Shown piece after piece: positions 1-6,993 of a stretch of 22,066 nucleotides of DNA; position 1 is the first letter of the stretch, and every line of letters begins with the position of its first letter. A program made the translations under genes and the position numbers. The notes under the pieces are model-generated. The model did no database searches, was not told where the DNA came from, and was given only the letters and a program-made list of their open reading frames with translations. Source of the DNA: CAYUCJ01 sp049282265 (GTDB taxonomy: Bacteria; Desulfobacterota; DSM-4660; Desulfatiglandales; Desulfatiglandaceae); the NCBI GenBank assembly GCA_049282265.1, contig JBAPTR010000057.1:1-22066 (forward strand), in the 5' to 3' direction.

Positions 1-577
1 GCTTGGCAGCTACCTGGTAATGGGTGATTCCCAGAATTTCCTTTTCTGCTTCACTGAAGGTAGAGTGGTTCTCATTTACAAAATGGACGATGTTCACAAA
101 ATCTTCATGGAAGTACTCGTCAAAAACCACCTTTCCCATGTCATGGATCAAGGCGCTGAGAAAAATGGTGTCGTCAGATGACCTATTGAAATATCTCGCC
201 AGGTATTTCGCCACCTGGCTGCAAATGATAGAATGCTTCCAGAAACGGTTTCGATCGATGGAATCGCTCGTCGTATTGCTGAAAAAGTTACGCACTGAAA
301 ATGCCAGCAGAATGGACTTTATTTCACCAGTCCCCAGGATCACGAGGGCATGATCAATGGAACTCACCTTGCCGAGGGTGCCGTAAAAGGCCGAATTCGC
401 CATTTTCAGGATCTTGACGGCCATGGCCTGGTCCTTTTCAATCACCTCGGTCAACTTCTTGATCGAAGCATTTTCATCAGACAGGAGGTTCATCAGCTCA
501 TGTGAGATCACGGGAATAGTGGGAATCTGTTCTATTTCCTTGATGAAGCGGTCAATGTCTTTCTTAGTCTTTGCCAT
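1..577 (-). CDS. HDOD-domain signalling protein, 3' part beyond window
   Basis: The gene starts at ATG 577 and stays open for 192 codons to the window edge, so the C-terminus is missing. The visible part is almost entirely an HDOD domain. It opens with IEQIPTIPVISHELMNLL, continues through the helical segment with KILKMANSAFYG, then FWKHSIICSQVAKYLAR, then ALIHDMGKVVFDEYF with an intact His-Asp pair, and ends in ITHYQVAAK. HDOD proteins are non-enzymatic or weakly enzymatic relatives of HD phosphohydrolases that act in bacterial signalling, often linked to c-di-GMP, motility or stress; no substrate can be named here. The start lies inside the end of the upstream MinD-like gene (14-base overlap), with AAGGAG only two bases before the ATG, so translation is probably coupled. 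Whether another domain follows cannot be seen. Confidence 0.9.
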   Translation of the reverse strand, partial: MAKTKKDIDRFIKEIEQIPTIPVISHELMNLLSDENASIKKLTEVIEKDQAMAVKILKMANSAFYGTLGKVSSIDHALVILGTGEIKSILLAFSVRNFFSNTTSDSIDRNRFWKHSIICSQVAKYLARYFNRSSDDTIFLSALIHDMGKVVFDEYFHEDFVNIVHFVNENHSTFSEAEKEILGITHYQVAAK

Positions 578-1742
578 GGCTCCTTTTTTCTTTCACTGTT
601 CGATGCAAAAATGCATCGAAATCAAGAACTACAGGTTTATGAATGGATGCCCCGTTGATGGTGCTGTCAGGGGTCGTCCCGCCGTTTCCTCTTTCGATGG
701 CCCGGCGAAGCCTTCTCAGTTCTTCGGATACCTGCGATATGCTTTTGATCAGGTGGTCCGTCCTATCGCCCTTCGCCGGGTCGGTCCGTGATTCTTTCCG
801 GGACTGGGACGGTTCCCGGGGCGCGGTCTTTTCTCCCGTTTTTTCGGGAACCCCTGTTCCTCTCCCCTTCCATTTGTCCTCTTCGACACCGGGTGCAGCA
901 GCATCTTCCTTCTCTGTGTCCTTCCTGCCCTTCAAATTGAGAGGTGTGTTGAAGAGACCGAGACATTTCTTCCAGAATGAACCCAAGCCAGGAGATGCAA
1001 ATTCCTCCGGTTTTTCAGCCAGGAGCCGTTCCCCCAACTTTTCAATGCACTTTGCCGCCCTGCTCTCCGGAAAGATCGACAGGAGGGCCTTCTGTTCTTT
1101 GACCGCTTGCGTTACCTGTTTGTCTTCAAAAATGACACCGAGCGGGGACAGCTCGGTTCCCAGGTGCTTCGCAACAGCCGCCTTGAATTTCTTGTAGACC
1201 AGTTGTGCCACATCAAGGGTCTTGCATTGATTTACAACCACCCTTGCGTGGCCCTCAAATCCGTTCGCCAGCAGGATCTTCAGAAGGGCATAGGCATCCG
1301 TAAGTGATGTGGGCTCGGGCGTCACCACCAGTATGACCTCGGATGATGCCAAACAGAAGGCAACCACATCGCGGGAAACCCCGGCGGAAGTGTCAAACAG
1401 GATAAAATCATGGTCTTCGAGCGCCCCAAAGGCCTTCAAGAGGTCTTCCCTGTCGGAAGGAACCAGATTTGCCAGGTCCTCCACCCCCGAACTCCCGGGG
1501 AGTACATCTACGCCGTGGTAATTCACCATGATGTCTTTGAGTTCCATGCCCCCGTTGACCACATCCGCCAGCGTGGATTCGGGTTGAAGGCCTAGAAGGA
1601 TGCTGACGTTGGCCAGACCCAGGTCCGCGTCAAACAGGCAGACTCGGTAACCCTTTCGAGAAAGATAGAGGGACAGGTTGACGCTGATGTTGGTCTTACC
1701 TACGCCGCCCTTTCCACTTGTGATCGCAATGGTTCTGCTCAT
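564..1742 (-). CDS. MinD/FlhG-like P-loop ATPase with long charged C-terminal tail
   Basis: This 392-residue protein is a SIMIBI-class ATPase of the MinD/ParA/FlhG family, which use ATP-dependent dimerisation on the membrane to position cellular machines. Visible features are the deviant Walker A KGGVGKT at residues 11-17, the switch segment DADLGLANV at 38-46 and Walker B ILFDTSAG at 114-121. The FlhG-like stretch SFWKKCLGLF at 255-264 could be an amphipathic membrane-targeting helix. Residues 265-392 form an extra tail, rich in Lys, Glu, Pro and Arg, with a short coiled-coil-like piece near 326-345. The N-terminal DQAxxLR activator motif of true FlhG is absent, because the protein begins directly with the P-loop strand; flhF is not visible either. 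A flagellar role is therefore not supported. AGGG lies about seven bases before ATG 1742. It follows the PilB-like ATPase gene after 108 bases and overlaps the HDOD gene, so it may position that ATPase's machine; this is inference. Confidence 0.88.
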   Translation of the reverse strand: MSRTIAITSGKGGVGKTNISVNLSLYLSRKGYRVCLFDADLGLANVSILLGLQPESTLADVVNGGMELKDIMVNYHGVDVLPGSSGVEDLANLVPSDREDLLKAFGALEDHDFILFDTSAGVSRDVVAFCLASSEVILVVTPEPTSLTDAYALLKILLANGFEGHARVVVNQCKTLDVAQLVYKKFKAAVAKHLGTELSPLGVIFEDKQVTQAVKEQKALLSIFPESRAAKCIEKLGERLLAEKPEEFASPGLGSFWKKCLGLFNTPLNLKGRKDTEKEDAAAPGVEEDKWKGRGTGVPEKTGEKTAPREPSQSRKESRTDPAKGDRTDHLIKSISQVSEELRRLRRAIERGNGGTTPDSTINGASIHKPVVLDFDAFLHRTVKEKRSHGKD

Positions 1743-1786
1743 GTCATCCCTTCAGAAAAATCTTTTCCTTTATGTCTGATGAAATC

Positions 1787-1816
1787 GTAAAAAGTCCGGT
1801 CCTCTGGACTTTTTAC
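1787..1816. terminator. Perfect 11-bp stem-loop between the ATPase genes
   Basis: GTAAAAAGTCC (1787-1797) is followed by an 8-base loop and its exact reverse complement GGACTTTTTAC (1806-1816). A-rich and T-rich arms around a GTCC/GGAC core suit a bidirectional intrinsic terminator or attenuator, but the core is short and no extra T-run follows. It could also be part of a dispersed repeat: the adjoining 14 bases (1777-1790) recur in inverse orientation at 4876-4889. Confidence 0.4.
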
Positions 1817-1820
1817 TCAC

Positions 1821-1850
1821 GGAAACCGAAACTCAGGATTTTCGGTTTCC
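1821..1850. other. Second perfect 11-bp stem-loop, directly after the PilB-like stop codon
   Basis: GGAAACCGAAA (1821-1831) pairs exactly with TTTCGGTTTCC (1840-1850) across an 8-base loop. In the minus-strand transcript it begins with the first base after the TGA at 1851-1853. It has the same stem and loop lengths as the neighbouring stem-loop but a different sequence. An mRNA 3'-end stabiliser or processing site is plausible; the function is unproven. Confidence 0.5.
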
Positions 1851-4502
1851 TCAAGAATCAACGGGAAGTGCGGAGATCTCCACTTTGCCATCCTGGGCCT
1901 TCAGACAAAACTGAACTTCATCACACTGATAACGGCTGCGAACTTCATGGAAACTCTCAACAAGGAATTCCATGAAAAGGGGCGGTTCATCCCGGTTGGT
2001 TTCCTGACCCAGGCCTTCTTTCATCGAGATGAATGCATCGGAAAGACGCTCCAATACCGCTTTGTCTTTTTCCGGATCGGCCAGTGTAAAGGCCTCCCCT
2101 CCTGGTATGCGTTCTGTGGTTTTTGCGGCCAGTTCCTCCTGGGCGTTCCTCGTTCGGAACATCTGTATCATGTCGTGTGGCACCATCCGGAGGATCTCAT
2201 TCAATGTCGTTGACTCCAATTTGAGCAAAGCATCATCCAGGAGGGTTTTCATACCGGTGGCCTGGGCCAGCAACTTCAGTTCATCCACTTCCGCGCCTTT
2301 TACCAGGGCGGCTGAGATCTCTTTGTTGATCTCAAAAATCTCGGAGATAAGCGTCCTGCCTTTGTATCCCGTAAATCCACAGGCCTCGCATCCCCTCCCT
2401 TTATAAAACCTCAGGTGGGACGGGTAGGAATCAAAGATAATGGACCAAATAGTCTCATCCGGCATATATTCTTCGGAGCAGGCAGGGCAGATACTACGCA
2501 CCAGTCTCTGGGCCAACACGCAGCTCAGGCATGCGCCGATCTGGCTCCTTTCCACTCCCAGATCCAAGAGCCGAGCGACGGAACTGACCGAATCGTTGGT
2601 ATGCAAGGTGCTCAGAACAAGATGCCCGGTCTGGGCCGCATCGAAACCGATTCTGGCCGTTTCTGAATCGCGAATTTCGCCCACCAGGATAATATCCGGA
2701 TCCAATCTTAGAAAGGAGCGAAGGAGCCTCGCAAAGCCCAGGTCAATTTTGTGATGTACCTGCGTCTGCATGATGCCCGGGAAGCTATACTCGATGGGAT
2801 CCTCGGCGGTGATGATCTTTGTGCTGGGGTCGTAGATGTATTTCATAGCACCATACAGGGTGGAAGATTTTCCACTCCCGGTAGGTCCCGTCACCAGAAT
2901 CATTCCTGCAGAACTCTTCAAGGACATTTTAAATGGCTTCACCACATGCTCTGAATGGTTGAGATTTTCGAGGCCCACGTTGGCCTTGCGTGAATCCAGA
3001 ATGCGGATGACCACGTTTTCTCCCGTAATGGCCCTGCAAGTGGCCACCCTGAAATCCAGGTCGTATTTCTTGCCCTTTGCCTTGTCATAGTAGTTGATTC
3101 TGAACACACCGTCCTGTGGAAGGCGCTTCTCAGCTATGTCCAGGTTGGAAATGATCTTAATTCGCGAAATAATCGATCCGGATTTCTCCTGGAGCTTTTT
3201 TTTCAGCCAGGCCAGGTTCATGTCCTGCAGGACACCGTCGATCCTGTATCGCAGCTTGACGCCATCCCGGTCCTGTTCCAGATGGATATCGCTGGCGCCA
3301 TTGCTGATCCCGTATTTGATAATAAAATTGACCAGCTCCTCCACCTCAAAGTCCTGTGCGTCATATACCGGAGCATCATCTTCGGCGCCATCCATGTCCT
3401 CATCCAGTTCGATCTGCATGAAATCCATTTTTTCCGGAGGCGCTTCCTCTTCTGACTCTTGTTCCGACTGCCTCCCGCCCAGCCTACGACTGTAGAGGAC
3501 CTCGAACAGTTCACTGAATTTTTCTTCGGTTATGAGAACGCAGGACACATTGAGGTTGCTGTAAAGGGCCTTCAGCTCCCTGACGGTAAAGATCTTCTCG
3601 GGTTTCACCAATGCTATGGTGATATCCCTTCCAATGAGGGATATGGGAATCATCAGGTTTTTCTCTGCGTATTTCTGGCTGATGATTCGGGAAAGCTTGT
3701 TTTTGTCCTCCTCACTGTATGCGAATTCCGTGAGTGTCCTGAAAGGGATATTGGATTGCTTTGAAAGTGCGTCCTGGAGTTGCGCCTTGGAAATAAGCTT
3801 TTTCCGAAGCAGGATGTCTCCTATGGATTCACTGCTGTGCCTTTGCTCCTGGAGTGCCTTGTTCAGATCTTGCTTGTCGCAATATTTCTGACGGACCAGG
3901 ATATCTCCCAGCCGCATTTGTTTTTTATGCTTGTTCATTACATAATAAAGATCGAGCGGGTTGATCGCACCTTCACCACAAAGCACGGCCCCCAGGGTCC
4001 TCTTGGTCACTTGAATGCTCAGTGCCCGTTCAAGCGCCTCTTGCTTCACGAGACCCATTTTTACGGCGAGTTCACCAATCCTGCGCGAATTCAATTGTTC
4101 TTTCAGGAGACCTTCCAGTTCCTCCCGGGTCAGGAGCCCTTCACGGACAAACACCTCTCCGAGGAGTTCTTTCGGGTCTTGCTTGGTCAAACAGGCCTGG
4201 AGCTGTTCGCGATCCAAGAAACCCTTCTGGACCGCCAGACTTCCTATGTGACTCCTGAGTTCCGGGTGCTTCAGAATCCTTTCCAGATCCGGTTGGGAGA
4301 GGGCGCCACTCTTGGCCAGGATTTCTCCCAACGGATATTTGGACCATTCCGCCTCCTGACTTTGGATTGAGAGGGCGTGGTCAAGATCCTTTTCCTTGAT
4401 AAACCCTTCTTTGATAAGGAGTTCACCGATCCTTGGACCCAATTTTTCCTCTTCCATGGGCCCGGGGGAAAGGCCTTCTTTTTTGGGCATTCTTTCTTCC
4501 AT
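1851..4502 (-). CDS. PilB/GspE-family assembly ATPase with eight N-terminal MshEN-type motifs
   Basis: This 883-residue protein belongs to the type II secretion / type IV pilus assembly ATPases, hexameric cytoplasmic motors that drive pilus or pseudopilus extension. Family members are usually about 500-600 residues. Residues 24-249 hold eight tandem 24-residue motifs; 250-340 resemble the T2SSE_N fold; 340-380 is an acidic linker. The motor follows: Walker A GPTGSGKS 539-546, Walker B region DPDIILVGEIRD 601-612, His box TGHLVLSTLHTND 625-637, and a zinc tetracysteine at C672, C675, C705 and C708. All key motor residues look intact. About 100 residues (780-883) extend beyond the usual end. 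ATG 4502 has AGGA four bases upstream; M5 is an alternative start. A sigma-54-type promoter lies about 80 bases upstream. It probably heads a unit with the MinD-like and HDOD genes. No pilin, platform or secretin gene is in view, so the powered machine is unknown. Confidence 0.93.
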   Translation of the reverse strand: MEERMPKKEGLSPGPMEEEKLGPRIGELLIKEGFIKEKDLDHALSIQSQEAEWSKYPLGEILAKSGALSQPDLERILKHPELRSHIGSLAVQKGFLDREQLQACLTKQDPKELLGEVFVREGLLTREELEGLLKEQLNSRRIGELAVKMGLVKQEALERALSIQVTKRTLGAVLCGEGAINPLDLYYVMNKHKKQMRLGDILVRQKYCDKQDLNKALQEQRHSSESIGDILLRKKLISKAQLQDALSKQSNIPFRTLTEFAYSEEDKNKLSRIISQKYAEKNLMIPISLIGRDITIALVKPEKIFTVRELKALYSNLNVSCVLITEEKFSELFEVLYSRRLGGRQSEQESEEEAPPEKMDFMQIELDEDMDGAEDDAPVYDAQDFEVEELVNFIIKYGISNGASDIHLEQDRDGVKLRYRIDGVLQDMNLAWLKKKLQEKSGSIISRIKIISNLDIAEKRLPQDGVFRINYYDKAKGKKYDLDFRVATCRAITGENVVIRILDSRKANVGLENLNHSEHVVKPFKMSLKSSAGMILVTGPTGSGKSSTLYGAMKYIYDPSTKIITAEDPIEYSFPGIMQTQVHHKIDLGFARLLRSFLRLDPDIILVGEIRDSETARIGFDAAQTGHLVLSTLHTNDSVSSVARLLDLGVERSQIGACLSCVLAQRLVRSICPACSEEYMPDETIWSIIFDSYPSHLRFYKGRGCEACGFTGYKGRTLISEIFEINKEISAALVKGAEVDELKLLAQATGMKTLLDDALLKLESTTLNEILRMVPHDMIQMFRTRNAQEELAAKTTERIPGGEAFTLADPEKDKAVLERLSDAFISMKEGLGQETNRDEPPLFMEFLVESFHEVRSRYQCDEVQFCLKAQDGKVEISALPVDS
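3756..4433 (-). repeat. Eight tandem MshEN-type motifs coded in the PilB-like gene
   Basis: The protein repeats the pattern [R]-[LI]-G-x2-L-x3-G-x6-L-x3-L-x2-[Q], 24 residues long, at residues 24-47, 57-80, 85-108, 113-136, 141-164, 169-192, 197-220 and 226-249. Spacers are 4 or 5 residues except the first, which is 9. Units 1, 5 and 7 keep both the leading Arg and the terminal Gln; units 3, 4 and 8 keep only Gln; units 2 and 6 keep neither. Units 7 and 8 have Lys in place of the central Gly. The described MshEN domain is two such 24-residue motifs separated by five residues, so this array equals four MshEN-like pairs. The copies have diverged too far for the repeat to be obvious at DNA level. 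Confidence 0.85.
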
Positions 4503-4949
4503 AAGATCCTGTCTTGAATGTGGAGCTGATCTCTCAGCATGGTTTCAATGACCGATGCCGTGTCCGGTCTTGAGCCTAATTTTGCAAATTATATGCCATC
4601 CTTTCCGCACCCCCGTATCCCACACTTCACACTCCGCCCATGTCCTTCAGTGAGGGCGCGTCAGAGGGACATTACTCTGGAATGGCATACAATGGCGACG
4701 CCTCCCGCGAATGTCTCCCCTGAAGCGCCACAGCATACGCTCCGTCCTGACTCCTAATCGCCAAAACTTTGACGACTTCCCGGCAAAACCCCAACCCATA
4801 CTTGATTTTCCCCTTCAAGAAGCCCAAAACGCTGAAACAGGACTCCTGAGAGCACCGGGCCGGGTTAAAACCTTATTACGATTTCATCACTTTTGGTTGC
4901 GCTTACCAATTGATTTGTGCTACTGAAAGATGGTGGGGAGGAGATAGGC
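4503..4949. other. Divergent intergenic region between the PilB-like and FHA-GAF genes
   Basis: No gene is supported in these 447 bases. They contain the minus-strand sigma-54 promoter at 4583-4598. A small hairpin at 4525-4538 reads GCTGA-GAGA-TCAGC in the minus transcript; it has a GNRA tetraloop and lies in the PilB-like leader. TATGCCAT at 4592-4599 and ATGGCATA at 4682-4689 are inverted copies. TTACGATTTCATCA at 4876-4889 matches the reverse complement of 1777-1790. No convincing plus-strand promoter for the FHA-GAF gene was found. Confidence 0.6.
4583..4598 (-). promoter_or_regulatory. Sigma-54 (-24/-12) promoter for the PilB-like gene
   Basis: The minus strand reads TGGCATATAATTTGCA. 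Against TGGCAC-N5-TTGC, the only mismatch is the last base of the -24 box, and the GG-N10-GC spacing is exact. Transcription would start near 4572, giving a leader of about 70 bases before ATG 4502. A NifA-type activator gene lies in the same window. No clear activator-binding palindrome was recognised upstream. Confidence 0.72.
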
Positions 4950-5852
4950 ATGCAGCAACTGCAAATCATTGGCGGGCCCCTGAAGGGCAAGAGTTTTGAG
5001 CTTGGGGGTGCCACCGTATTCATCGGCCGTTCTTCGAGGAATGATATTCAAATAAAAGATTCCACCATTTCCAGAAAACAGATCAAACTCTACTTCATTG
5101 GAAAAAAACTCTTTCTCGAGGATCTCAAAAGCACCAACGGAACATGGCTCAATGACAAATTGATTCCCCCGGGGGAGGGTTTCGAGGTGGATTCAGGCGA
5201 CACCATATCCCTCGGCAACACCATTATACTCCTGGATGGAGGCCCGTCAGAGCCATCTTTGAGAAAGAAGGGCTTCATGACCCCTGATCCCGTGGGTATG
5301 GGAACTGACAAAGGAATACCGGAGGATGAACGACGAAAAAGGTCATCCGGTGATCTGGAGACAGTGTATGCCCTGTCAAGGCTTATCCGGTCCGCTACAC
5401 CCCTCCACGAGATGCTGGAAAGTTTGCTCGAAACGTTCCTTAAAGCCCTTCCCAGAATTGACAGGGCGGCCGTCATCCTCTTCGATGAGGGGAAGAAAGA
5501 GAAGAAGGATGTGGTCAGTCGCTCGAAAAAAGACGTTGAGCATTCCAAAACGGGTTTCAGTGAGGTCGTGATCGATCGAGTCATGGAGGAAGGAAAGGCG
5601 GTAAGGATGTCCAACACGGATTATGAGGCGCCGTCGGATATCTCGGAAAATGAAAGTACCCTGGAAATCGGCTCTCTCTTGTGTGTGCCCCTGGTCAGCC
5701 ATGAACAGACCTATGGGGTCCTCTATGTGGATTCGCTGTCGGGGCCCTATGGTTTCAGAAAAGGCGATCTCCGAATCCTGAATGCCATGAGCGGGCCGCT
5801 TGCACTTGCCATAGAGAATGCGCACCTGCGGGAAAGGTGTGGCATGCTTTAG
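4950..5852 (+). CDS. FHA-GAF signalling protein
   Basis: This 300-residue protein combines a phosphothreonine-recognition fold with a small-molecule or dimerisation sensor fold. The FHA domain covers about residues 4-95, with FIGRSSRNDI at 24-33, ISRKQIKL and the STNGTWLN signature. The usual His of the SRxH motif is Gln here, while the Ser and Arg remain. A linker follows, then a GAF domain from about 140 to 295 with LCVPLVSHEQTYGVLYVDS and the terminal helix LALAIENAHLRE. No catalytic domain is present, so it probably acts by binding partners. ATG 4950 is preferred to an upstream GTG at 4917 because GGAGG at 4937-4941 sits eight bases before it. It is divergent from the PilB-like gene, suggesting shared function. 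FHA proteins commonly accompany secretion and pilus systems under Ser/Thr kinase control, but no kinase is visible here. Confidence 0.88.
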   Translation: MQQLQIIGGPLKGKSFELGGATVFIGRSSRNDIQIKDSTISRKQIKLYFIGKKLFLEDLKSTNGTWLNDKLIPPGEGFEVDSGDTISLGNTIILLDGGPSEPSLRKKGFMTPDPVGMGTDKGIPEDERRKRSSGDLETVYALSRLIRSATPLHEMLESLLETFLKALPRIDRAAVILFDEGKKEKKDVVSRSKKDVEHSKTGFSEVVIDRVMEEGKAVRMSNTDYEAPSDISENESTLEIGSLLCVPLVSHEQTYGVLYVDSLSGPYGFRKGDLRILNAMSGPLALAIENAHLRERCGML

Positions 5853-5897
5853 CACTTGACTCATCCGTAGGGCGTGATCTTTTTGAGAAGCTGTGCC

Positions 5898-6785
5898 TCA
5901 AGGATCCTCTGATTTCTCTTTTTTTTCTGAATCAAGTTCAACGGTCAGCATTTCTGAATCATTGAAAGGACCCTCTTCTGCTTCAGGTCCTTTTCCTGCT
6001 TCATCCATTCCCATCTCAGAAAGATCAAACGACCCTTCTTCAAATTCGTTCCCTGGTTCAAGGCTGATTTCATCCAGATCTCGGGCATTTTCGGAAAGCG
6101 CTTCAAGATCCAAGGCCAATTCCAGTTCCTCTTTTTCGAGCGCCATGGCAGCCTCCAGGCTCTCGTCTGACACCTCATCCAGATCAAGAGAGATCTCTTC
6201 ATCCGGGCTACTCCCAAGGCCCATGTCCTCGATCACCGGTGTTACTCCTGAAATGGCGACAGTACCATCTCCTATTGCGTCGGCAGGCCCCGGGGGTGGA
6301 TCGGTTATCTCTATCTCGTCGGGCAGATCCCCCAGGTCAAAGGAAAGTGCATCCTGATTTTCCCCCTCGGTCTCCATTTCAATTTCGCTCAGGTCAACGG
6401 CGGATATTTCGGTCTCAATCGAATCCCCCGACTCCATGGCAGGGGCTTCAGAAGCCTGCCCCTCCATCTCCATCTCAAGTTCCTCATCATTCTTCCCGAA
6501 CAACGATGCCTTTCTCATGACACCGGTATCATCCATGGCGACACCGGTATCATCCATAGCGGCGCCTATTACCGGCTCCATGTCGGGGGATTCCACGAAG
6601 GTGCCTGGTTCAAGTCCGATTCGACTCTCACTGGCGGATCCTGTCAAGGCCTCAAGGAGATAGGGAGGATCAGGCTTGAACGCCGGCAGATTGAGCTTTT
6701 TCTGCTCGTTGCCTATGTCCTTGCTGCACTTCGGGCAAATCTGATTGTAGTCAAAACTGATATAACCACACTTCGGGCATTTCAT
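5898..6785 (-). CDS. Acidic low-complexity protein with N-terminal zinc ribbon
   Basis: This 295-residue protein begins with a four-cysteine zinc ribbon, C3-P-K-C6 and C17-P-K-C20, in MKCPKCGYISFDYNQICPKC. The rest is rich in Glu, Asp, Ser, Met and Leu, with short repeats such as EIEMETEG, EISLDLDE and ELALDLEA, and is probably disordered or made of short acidic helices. No enzymatic motif or membrane segment is visible. ATG 6785 is chosen over the upstream possibility at 6821 because AGGAGAG sits just before it and the zinc ribbon then begins at residue 3. A sigma-54-type promoter lies about 50 bases upstream. It follows the sigma-54 activator gene by 208 bases and converges with the FHA-GAF gene. 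A scaffold or adaptor role in the same module is possible; the function is unknown. Confidence 0.85.
   Translation of the reverse strand: MKCPKCGYISFDYNQICPKCSKDIGNEQKKLNLPAFKPDPPYLLEALTGSASESRIGLEPGTFVESPDMEPVIGAAMDDTGVAMDDTGVMRKASLFGKNDEELEMEMEGQASEAPAMESGDSIETEISAVDLSEIEMETEGENQDALSFDLGDLPDEIEITDPPPGPADAIGDGTVAISGVTPVIEDMGLGSSPDEEISLDLDEVSDESLEAAMALEKEELELALDLEALSENARDLDEISLEPGNEFEEGSFDLSEMGMDEAGKGPEAEEGPFNDSEMLTVELDSEKKEKSEDP
6519..6560 (-). repeat. 21-base tandem duplication inside the acidic protein gene
   Basis: Positions 6519-6539 and 6540-6560 are two adjacent 21-base copies differing at one base. They encode AMDDTGV twice in frame. This looks like a recent slippage duplication that keeps the frame. 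Confidence 0.9.
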
Positions 6786-6835
6786 AGCTCTCTCCTGGGA
6801 CAAAAAATGGTAAAAATGCAATGGTCCCCAATAAA

Positions 6836-6851
6836 TGCAATAATGATACCA
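6836..6851 (-). promoter_or_regulatory. Sigma-54 (-24/-12) promoter for the zinc-ribbon gene
   Basis: The minus strand reads TGGTATCATTATTGCA. It keeps the invariant GG and GC with exact N10 spacing and a full TTGCA -12 box; the -24 box differs from TGGCAC at two positions. The transcript would start near 6825, leaving about 40 bases of leader. Together with the stronger match before the PilB-like gene it suggests one sigma-54 regulon. Confidence 0.62.
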
Positions 6852-6993
6852 AACGAGTTCTCAGGGGCATCAGTGCTGAAGGAAAGTTCATGTTTCGAAC
6901 TGCGCCGTATCCTCGGGCTGTCTGTTTCAGGCTGGCCTTCTCGTGCTACGCCATTGATCCTCCATCCACCGTTATTGCCTCCTCATAACCGGG

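Noticed and set aside
564..1742. Naming the MinD-like gene flhG
   Set aside because: The DQAxxLR motif and an flhF neighbour are missing, so a flagellar name is not justified.
4683..4698. Plus-strand sigma-54-like TGGCATACAATGGCGA toward the FHA-GAF gene
   Set aside because: The -24 box is good but the -12 box reads GGCG instead of TTGC, and it is about 250 bases from the start codon. It may be a decayed copy, since it mirrors part of the true promoter.
4838..4854. GG-N10-GC spacing upstream of the FHA-GAF gene
   Set aside because: Only the four invariant bases match; the rest of both boxes is unlike a sigma-54 promoter.
5853..5900. Possible bidirectional terminator between the convergent FHA-GAF and acidic-protein genes
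   Set aside because: Only a 5-bp TTGAG/CTCAA stem with bulges and no T-run after it on either strand.
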